A stretch of DNA of 64,000 nucleotides from assembly GCF_007713685.1 (NCBI RefSeq), contig NZ_VMRJ01000006.1, positions 62,001 through 126,000 on the forward strand, read 5' to 3'. How positions within the stretch are numbered: position 1 is the first letter of the stretch; each line of letters starts with the position of its first letter. This DNA is from Hymenobacter setariae (GTDB lineage: Bacteria > Bacteroidota > Bacteroidia > Cytophagales > Hymenobacteraceae). Made by a program: the position numbers and the translations under genes. Shown one piece after another: positions 58,102 through 64,000 of the stretch. The notes under the pieces were generated by a model that searched no databases, was not told the DNA's origin, and was given only the letters and a program-made list of their open reading frames with translations.

Positions 58102-60417
58102 CTAGGTAGGTTTAGGGATTGAGAAATAAAAGGTAGCTCCTTGGCCTACTACGGATTCCACCCACAATTCGCCGTCGTGCTTTTCTATCATTTTGCGGGC
58201 AATGGCCAGGCCGGCTCCCGTGCCACCGCCAAACTTGTCTTGCGCGTGCAGTCGCTTGAAGATGCGGAAAATGCTTTCGTAGTGCCGTGCGTCAATGCCA
58301 ATGCCATTGTCCTGCACGTAGAAAACGTAGTAATCAGCAGGGTTGATGGCTCCGCGGGGGCCCACCTTGCCCGCCGGGGCCTCGCCTATTACCACCAGCT
58401 TTTCGGGCTTGTCGTTGTATTTTAAGGCGTTGCTAATTAGATTATTAAACACCTCGCTCAGCCGCGTAGGGTCGGCCATGATAGTAGGCAGCGGGTGGCG
58501 CACCTCCACGGTAGTATTAGTTTGCTCGAGGCGGGGCTGTAATAGCTCGCATACCTCGGCTACCACTTGGTTGAGGTTGATGGGCTGCAGCTCTAGGTCG
58601 AGGCGGCCTACGCGCGACATCATGAGCAGCGAGTCGATAAGCGATTCCATGCGCTGGCTTAGGCGCACCAGCGTTTGCAGCTTGCTCACGCCCTCCTCGT
58701 CGAGTAGCTCGGCGTAGTCTTCGAGCAAGAAAACCGAATAATTGTGAATGCCCCGCAGCGGCTCCTTCAAGTCGTGCGATGCCACGTAGGCGAAGGAATC
58801 CAGCTCGTCGTTGCTGCGCGATAGCTCGGTGTTGAGGCGGCTGAGGCTGGCGGCGCGAGTTTGCAGCTCATTGAAAATCTTAAGCCGCACATCGGCAATG
58901 TGCAGGCGCAGCTCTTTGGCCGCTTCCAGCTCCAAGGGCTGCCAGGCTAGGGCGGTGTTCTCCACTTCCTGGCTCCAGGCCGCAAATGACTGCCTAGGCG
59001 ACAAGAAAACCTGGCCGTCTTCCATTTTCTCCACCTTCTCGTTTTTGCCGGCCCAGTTCACGGTTTGCAGCCGCTCGGGCCTGAACCAGAAGATGTAGTC
59101 GCCCGGCTCTTGGGCCAGCGTAATGGCCAGAATGCCGCTGGCCGTGGCGCGCAGGGGGCGTCCTGCCGGGTTGAGCCGGGCATACGAATCGGTATGAAAA
59201 ACGTCTTGCGGAGCGCGCACTTTCAACCAAGCCGCCAGCTCTCTTATTTCGGAGTCAGTAGGAGTGTTGCCTAGGGTAATTAATTCGCCTTCAAACAGAA
59301 TGGCTGCCCCACCGCAGTCAAATACATCGAGCAGCGTAGTGTGCTGCTTGTACAAGCCTTCGAGGAAATTGGCTTGGTGGCTCACCTGCTCAAATAGCCT
59401 CACCTGCGCCTGCTGAATACGCAATTGGTAGGCGTGCTGCTCAAGCTGCTCCTTAGTACCTAGCAGCGCCGAAAAGGTCTTGCCGATGAAGAGGCACATT
59501 TCGCGTAGCTCGTAGCTCACCAGGCGAGGGCTGTCGTGGTGGCACATTATCATGCCCCACAGCCGGCCATCTTGGATAACCGAAATGGTCATGGTGGCCG
59601 CCACGCCCATGTTTTTGAGGTACTGAATGTGGATGGGCGACACCGAGCGCAGCACTGCGTACGTCATGTCGGGCGGCCGGCCGGTGCTAGGGTTGCGCAC
59701 TGGCACCAGTGGCGCAGGCGAGTAGTCGACATCCGGAATAAAGCGCAGCCAGTTTTTGAGGTACATGGCCCGCGCCTGCTGCGGAATATCGGAAGCTGGG
59801 TAGTGCAGTCCCAGTAGTGGGTCAAGGTCGTCGCGCTTGGACTCGGCTATCATCTCGCCGCTCTCGTCGGGCGCAAAGCGGTACATGCCCACCCGCGCAA
59901 ACCCCGTAAGGGCGCGCACCTCTTCTACAGCGTGCTGGCAAAATTCGAGCACGGTCGAAGCCGTCAGCATCTGGCTGAGCGTGGCATTGAGGGCGGCTAG
60001 GTCAAGCGGAGTAGCTTCCTTGTCAGCCACGGGCTCAAACTCGAGCCACACCAGCCCATCGTAGCGGTGCAGAATGAGCTTGAACAAGGGCTTGCCCGCC
60101 ACGTAGTCGAGGCGCACCCCTAGGAGCTTGGCTGCCTCCGTGAGAGTGGGCCACAGCTGTGATACCTCGGCCATCTGGGCAGGGTTGAGCAGGCGCTCTA
60201 AGCCCTTGCCTAGTAGCTGGTCGACCGAAATACCGACGTGAGCTTCTACGTTGTCACTGACTTGTACTATCTGCTTCGAGGCCTCGTCGAGGCACAGCAC
60301 AAAGCCGTAGGGCTGCACCAGTCCCGGAATATGGATGGGCTCACGGTCGCAGTTGGTGAGGGTAATAGGCTGGCCGAAAAGATTCTCGTCGGTCAGGCTG
60401 ACGGCTGGTTGAGCCAT
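58102..60417 (-). CDS. bphP: Bacteriophytochrome histidine kinase
   Basis: A 771-residue red/far-red photoreceptor: N-terminal PAS with the biliverdin-binding Cys at residue 23 (TNCDREPIHIPGLVQPYG), GAF domain with LLGLHYPASDIPQQARAMYLKN, PHY domain (GMIMCHHDSPRLVSYELREMC), and a kinase with H box YVASHDLKEPLRGIHNYSVF, N box NLISNALKYND and G boxes DNGIGID and GTGAGLAIARKMI. The start at 60417 (MAQPAVSLTDENLFGQP) places the Cys at the expected distance. It overlaps the heme oxygenase gene by 25 bases and should receive its chromophore from that enzyme. Confidence 0.95.
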   Translation of the reverse strand: MAQPAVSLTDENLFGQPITLTNCDREPIHIPGLVQPYGFVLCLDEASKQIVQVSDNVEAHVGISVDQLLGKGLERLLNPAQMAEVSQLWPTLTEAAKLLGVRLDYVAGKPLFKLILHRYDGLVWLEFEPVADKEATPLDLAALNATLSQMLTASTVLEFCQHAVEEVRALTGFARVGMYRFAPDESGEMIAESKRDDLDPLLGLHYPASDIPQQARAMYLKNWLRFIPDVDYSPAPLVPVRNPSTGRPPDMTYAVLRSVSPIHIQYLKNMGVAATMTISVIQDGRLWGMIMCHHDSPRLVSYELREMCLFIGKTFSALLGTKEQLEQHAYQLRIQQAQVRLFEQVSHQANFLEGLYKQHTTLLDVFDCGGAAILFEGELITLGNTPTDSEIRELAAWLKVRAPQDVFHTDSYARLNPAGRPLRATASGILAITLAQEPGDYIFWFRPERLQTVNWAGKNEKVEKMEDGQVFLSPRQSFAAWSQEVENTALAWQPLELEAAKELRLHIADVRLKIFNELQTRAASLSRLNTELSRSNDELDSFAYVASHDLKEPLRGIHNYSVFLLEDYAELLDEEGVSKLQTLVRLSQRMESLIDSLLMMSRVGRLDLELQPINLNQVVAEVCELLQPRLEQTNTTVEVRHPLPTIMADPTRLSEVFNNLISNALKYNDKPEKLVVIGEAPAGKVGPRGAINPADYYVFYVQDNGIGIDARHYESIFRIFKRLHAQDKFGGGTGAGLAIARKMIEKHDGELWVESVVGQGATFYFSIPKPT

Positions 60418-60953
60418 GCGTCTAGTTTTTGAAAAGTAAGGCTGGCCGACTGCACAATTTCGGCCTGGTTCTCTGAGGTAGCTTCCCGGTCTAGGAGCTG
60501 GCAAAACTCTTTCCACAGCGGCCCGGTTCGCTCGGCGTAGCCCGAAAAATACGAACGCAACGGAATGTTAACCTTAGCCAGTTGCCGCGCTATCACCTGC
60601 CCACCCAGCGTCGAGCCCTCCATCACGTACATAGCGCCCAGCAGCCGCGGCCAGGTATCTAGGGGTGGCATATCGGAGCAAGTAGCTATTCCTGAGGCCG
60701 AAAGATGTAAGTCTTGCAGAATAAGGTGTGCCCGCTGGCGGGTATTGATTTCCCATTCTGGCCCTAGGTCCTGCTGCCGCAGCCGCGCCTCGTAAGGTGC
60801 CAGAAAGCCATACATCTTAGCCAGAAAATGCTTCGCAACGGCCTCCGTAATAGTGCCAGCCGTGAGCTGCTGATTGAAGGTGTTCTGCTCTAGATGGTCG
60901 TGCGCAGGTCGGGTTTCGAGGCGTAGCGCCTGTAAAATGGGTGAAGGAGACAT
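60393..60953 (-). CDS. bphO: Heme oxygenase supplying biliverdin to the phytochrome
   Basis: A 186-residue all-helical heme oxygenase. The proximal His is in RPAHDHLEQ and the distal helix has GAMYVMEGSTLGGQVI with the glycines over the heme. It cleaves heme to biliverdin, Fe2+ and CO. It is the first gene of the light-sensing cluster, overlapping the phytochrome gene. Confidence 0.93.
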   Translation of the reverse strand: MSPSPILQALRLETRPAHDHLEQNTFNQQLTAGTITEAVAKHFLAKMYGFLAPYEARLRQQDLGPEWEINTRQRAHLILQDLHLSASGIATCSDMPPLDTWPRLLGAMYVMEGSTLGGQVIARQLAKVNIPLRSYFSGYAERTGPLWKEFCQLLDREATSENQAEIVQSASLTFQKLDAWLNQPSA

Positions 60954-61021
60954 AATAACGAAAATACGAACGTGGCCTTACGCCAACGCCTTCGCCTCGG
61001 CTCCCTTTTGCAAAAAGCAAA

Positions 61022-61063
61022 GAGAACCAAAACGAAGGCGTTGAGAACCAAAACGAAGGCGTT
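61022..61063. repeat. Tandem 21-bp repeat downstream of the alpha-2-macroglobulin gene
   Basis: GAGAACCAAAACGAAGGCGTT occurs twice without a gap (61022-61042 and 61043-61063). An inverted partial copy (CAACGCCTTCG) lies upstream near 60983-60993, so the region can form a hairpin; it may serve as terminator of the alpha-2-macroglobulin gene or be a slipped repeat. Confidence 0.8.
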
Positions 61064-61075
61064 GGGGCCAAGACG

Positions 61076-64000
61076 CTACCGCACGCGCACTACGCCGGCT
61101 CCGTTATACGAATGGTATTCCGCGTTATACATGGCATCGGCGCTCACTGGCCCCAGCTTAAACGTGCCTTTCGACACAGCCCGCGCCAGGTAGTAGAAGG
61201 TCTTGGGCGAGGTCGAAGCCGTGGTGAAGAGGTTAATGCGGTCGTCGCGCACGTCGAGGTAATCGGGCGTGCTGGCGGCTTCCGTGCCTTTCACCTCGCG
61301 CTGCGGACCTAGGCGCGGGTTTTCAATCTCGAGGCCGGCGGGCAGCAGGTCGGTGATGGCCACGTTCTGGACTTCGCCGGCTGCGTCGGCGGCTTGCAAG
61401 GTTATTTTCATTACCACTAAGTCGTTTTGGCGGATGCCGGTGGGCGAGATAGGCTGGCCGTCGCGGTTCAAAAACTGGCGGCGCACTTTGAGGTAGCTGT
61501 CTTCCTCATGCACCCGGCCGCCGGCCGAGATACCTTCCATCTCCCAGAAGTAGTAGAGTTGGCCCGCGCCGATGGCTTTGAGCAGCAACTGGTAGTTAGC
61601 CACGTTTTGCACTGTCAGGTCTTTGCCATCAAACTTACCCAATTGCTTGCCGGCCGCCGACAGCGTAGCCGTGACCGTACTGGCGCGAGCGCGGCGGGCG
61701 ATTTTACCCAACGATAGCAGCGCAAATGCCGATTCCTGGGTATTCATGTAACGCTCGGCCTTCACCTGCCGGCTTAGCTGCCGGGCTATGCTTGCCACTT
61801 GCGGGTTGTTGGGGTCGGCCTCAAACAAGGCATTGAGGGCCAATGCCTCGTCGCGGATGGGCGACGAGAACGAGCCGTCCAACTCGCGGCGGGCCTTCTC
61901 GGGCGTGAACTGCCGGGGCAGTATCTCCTGGAAGTTCTTTTGCTGCCCGCCTAGGGCGTAGGTGCAAGCCAGCAGGAAGCGCGCATCGGCAGTGAGCAGT
62001 GGGCGGTTAGCCTTGTAGTAGTTGAGAGCTACGGCATCTTGGCGGCCGGCCAGGGCCAGCACGTAAAGCGAATATGTGATTTCGCGTTTAGCAATGTTGC
62101 GTTGCCGGGCGATATTGTTGGCGTCGAAGTAATAATATAGCTCTGTCTCGCGCTGCTTGATGCGGAACTGCATATAGTTCAGCACCTTGTCGAGTAGGTT
62201 CTTATTTACGGCGAAGCCGGCTTGCTTGGCTTCGAGCAAGAAGTGGGCAGCGTAGGCCGTGGCCCACCAGTTGTCGTAGTCGCCGCCCGGCCAGTAGCTG
62301 AGGCTGCCGTTGTAGAGCTGCATGCTCTCGATTTTGCGAATGGCCTCCTGCACGTGGTAGTTAGGGTTGTATCGCTGCACGTGCGGGCCGGGCTTCTGGT
62401 TGAGCGTGGCCGCCAAATCGCCGAAATACAACTGCGGAAACGCTGCCGACACGGTTTGCTCGAGGCAGCCGTAGGGGTATTGCAGCAGGTAATCAAGGTT
62501 CTTGGAAAACTGCGTAAGCGGCGAGCGGCTAAGCAGCATCTTGCTCCGCAACGAGGTAGGTAGGAAGTCAGTCCGCAAATCGAGCGTAGCTGGCGAGCCG
62601 GCCGTGGCATCGCCGCTGCCAGTGCGCTTTTCGAGCGGTGCAGCGGGGCGAACGGGGATTTCAATAAATTCAGAGAAGGTTTCAGTTGAGCCTTTCACTC
62701 CAACTGCGACAATCTTGATGCTTCCGTTACCAATAGTTTGCTTAGCACCGATGTGGAAAGTGACTCTGCTCTCTTGATTGGGAAGTAGTGGCACAGTCAA
62801 TTCCTCAACTTTTGCTACGGGTATTGACGACTCAGCAGAAACGAGTGGGCCAGTAAGTTGCTTGGTGACTTTGACAAAAATTTTATTGCTCGTCGTATTC
62901 GTCAGCGTCACCGGTACGTCAATCGTATCGCCGGGCGACATAAACCGTGGCAGCGCCGTGCTGATTACCACCGGGTCAGCCACCTTCATGGTCTGCTCGG
63001 CGCTGGCAAAGGCGTCGTCTTTGTAGGCCACAGCCATCACGCGCAGCGCCCCGCTGAATTGCGGTAGCCGCACTTTATACTGTACTAGGCCGTTGGCGTC
63101 GGCAGTCAAAATGCCGCTCCACTTGGCCATTAGCTTCACGCGGCGGCTGGGCACGGGCGTGGTGCGGCGGCCTAGGTCGCCGGCGTCGCCGCCGCTGCTG
63201 CTAGTGCCCAGTTCGGGCAGCAGGAAGGGGTAGATGTCGAAGGCGCCGACTTCAAGCGCCCGCTTCTGGTAGAAGTAGGCGTGGGGGTCGGGCGTGCGGT
63301 AGTCTTTGCGCTGCAAAATGCCCTCGTCTACCACCGCCAGCGTTACCTGGGCGCCGGGCGCGGTGCGCACCTCTATGGTCTGGAACACCTGCGAGCGGCT
63401 TTGCGCGGCGGCTTTCAGGGTGAGGGGTAGGTGCGTGCTGGACTTCTCCACCGTCAGCGGCACGAAGCCCCGTGCCACCGTCAGGGGCAGCGAGTTGTCG
63501 GTAATGGACCGGATGGCGGTGGCCGTAACGTAGATATTCGGCACGTGCCCGCCGCGAATGGGAATGCTCACCCGCGCCGATTTCTGGTCGGTATCGACGT
63601 AGAAATGGTCGAGCACCCGGTTTCGCTCCACCGTCACCAGAATGCGACCGGGGAAGGGCGTTTTCAGCAGTAGCTGGGCCGTTTCGCCGGGCTCGTACTT
63701 AGGCTTGTCGGCCTCGATGATTACTTCGCCTTCGTTGTTGACTTCGAACGAGTTACCGGCCGTGTCGCCGCTGCCGTAGGCGTAGAAATACTCGGCCACG
63801 TAGCTGCTCGCCTCGGGCCGCATAATGCGCACCTCGTACTCGCCCGAGTATTGCGGCCGGAAGCTGATTTTGCACACGCCGCTTAATTTCATCTGCTTGC
63901 TCAGCAGCACTTCCTCGCGCTTTTGTGAATTGTAGACGTAGCGGTCGCCCTGGCGCTCCAGCACGGTTTCCCAGAGCTTGCGCACGATGGTGACCTGCGC
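61076..64000 (-). CDS. Alpha-2-macroglobulin family protein (partial, N-terminus beyond window)
   Basis: The frame is open to the window edge; the 974 codons seen are the C-terminal half to two-thirds. The thioester motif GCLEQ (near 62456-62470) lies in QYPYGCLEQTVSAAFPQLYFG and the alpha-alpha toroid follows (GSLSYWPGGDYDNWWATAYAAHFLLEAKQAG). Upstream are MG domains (GEVIIEADKPKYEPGETAQLLLKTPFPGRILVTVERN; LVQYKVRLPQFSGALRVMAVAYKDDAF). Bacterial members trap foreign proteases in the periplasm and often accompany PbpC, which is found at 54-56 kb. A stretch at about 62640-62900 is much richer in A+T than the rest. A GTG at 63985 is not the true start. Confidence 0.92.
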   Translation of the reverse strand, partial: AQVTIVRKLWETVLERQGDRYVYNSQKREEVLLSKQMKLSGVCKISFRPQYSGEYEVRIMRPEASSYVAEYFYAYGSGDTAGNSFEVNNEGEVIIEADKPKYEPGETAQLLLKTPFPGRILVTVERNRVLDHFYVDTDQKSARVSIPIRGGHVPNIYVTATAIRSITDNSLPLTVARGFVPLTVEKSSTHLPLTLKAAAQSRSQVFQTIEVRTAPGAQVTLAVVDEGILQRKDYRTPDPHAYFYQKRALEVGAFDIYPFLLPELGTSSSGGDAGDLGRRTTPVPSRRVKLMAKWSGILTADANGLVQYKVRLPQFSGALRVMAVAYKDDAFASAEQTMKVADPVVISTALPRFMSPGDTIDVPVTLTNTTSNKIFVKVTKQLTGPLVSAESSIPVAKVEELTVPLLPNQESRVTFHIGAKQTIGNGSIKIVAVGVKGSTETFSEFIEIPVRPAAPLEKRTGSGDATAGSPATLDLRTDFLPTSLRSKMLLSRSPLTQFSKNLDYLLQYPYGCLEQTVSAAFPQLYFGDLAATLNQKPGPHVQRYNPNYHVQEAIRKIESMQLYNGSLSYWPGGDYDNWWATAYAAHFLLEAKQAGFAVNKNLLDKVLNYMQFRIKQRETELYYYFDANNIARQRNIAKREITYSLYVLALAGRQDAVALNYYKANRPLLTADARFLLACTYALGGQQKNFQEILPRQFTPEKARRELDGSFSSPIRDEALALNALFEADPNNPQVASIARQLSRQVKAERYMNTQESAFALLSLGKIARRARASTVTATLSAAGKQLGKFDGKDLTVQNVANYQLLLKAIGAGQLYYFWEMEGISAGGRVHEEDSYLKVRRQFLNRDGQPISPTGIRQNDLVVMKITLQAADAAGEVQNVAITDLLPAGLEIENPRLGPQREVKGTEAASTPDYLDVRDDRINLFTTASTSPKTFYYLARAVSKGTFKLGPVSADAMYNAEYHSYNGAGVVRVR

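Noticed and set aside
60817..61071. Minus-strand frame across the heme oxygenase start and the tandem repeat
   Set aside because: Its N-terminus is just the 21-bp repeat translated (PSFWFSTPSFWFS), and it overlaps the true heme oxygenase gene in another frame.
63983..63985. GTG at 63985 as start of the alpha-2-macroglobulin gene
   Set aside because: The frame stays open to the window edge and the family needs several more N-terminal domains, so the gene continues outside.
1..64000. Mobile element or prophage island
   Set aside because: No transposase, integrase, phage structural gene or terminal direct repeats were seen; gene content is ordinary chromosomal.

Overview
The window looks like chromosomal DNA of a high-GC member of the Bacteroidota, most likely Hymenobacter or a close relative. 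This is inferred from the gene families, not from a marker gene. The pointers are a secreted protein with a type IX secretion sorting domain, BlaI/M56 regulatory pairs, TonB-dependent receptors with a carboxypeptidase-like N-terminal domain, promoters of the form TTTG-N18/19-TAnnTTTG, few visible Shine-Dalgarno sites, and PepSY, DUF2157 and DUF3738 proteins. No tRNA, rRNA, insertion sequence, prophage or CRISPR array was found. Coding density is high and no gene-free stretch exceeds about 270 bases.

Layout. 1-9.5 kb: partial rhomboid protease, LytTR response regulator, small lipoprotein, der and era GTPases, ferrochelatase, PRC-barrel and membrane proteins, two DUF2157-type membrane proteins, HNH protein. 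9.6-20.1 kb: uvrA, a two-component system, a thioredoxin/DUF3738 fusion, and an iron-uptake pair (TonB receptor and PepSY reductase). 20.3-27.5 kb: a complete trp operon (trpEGDCFBA, minus strand) preceded by a 19-residue leader peptide with tandem Trp codons and an intrinsic terminator, i.e. a classical attenuator. 27.5-37 kb: BlaI repressor with an M56 peptidase fused to POTRA domains, a T9SS-secreted LamG protein, CvfB, OhrR-like regulator with an old yellow enzyme, a BamA/TamA-like barrel protein. 36-41 kb: a radical-SAM / DUF4130 DNA-repair-type pair separated by three genes, then rfbD. 41-46 kb: MFS exporter, and AraC regulator / aldehyde dehydrogenase / DUF779. 46-54 kb: RND efflux operon (TolC, adaptor, pump) and small envelope proteins. 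54-64 kb: PBP1C and an alpha-2-macroglobulin with a light-sensing cassette (heme oxygenase, bacteriophytochrome, Rcp1-like regulator, receiver-kinase) between them.

Two patterns cut across the genes. First, the palindrome CCTAGG (and CTAG generally) is very frequent: about 100 copies counted by eye, against about 20 expected from composition. Second, a family of long REP-like inverted repeats with a shared core (TGCTGAGCTTGCGAAGCATCTTATC and variants in shorter pieces) sits in at least ten intergenic gaps, four of them inside the trp operon.

The best candidates for less-described biology are the trp attenuator, the M56-POTRA fusion, the palindrome bias, and the inferred operators for BlaI, the TonB receptor and OhrR/old yellow enzyme.
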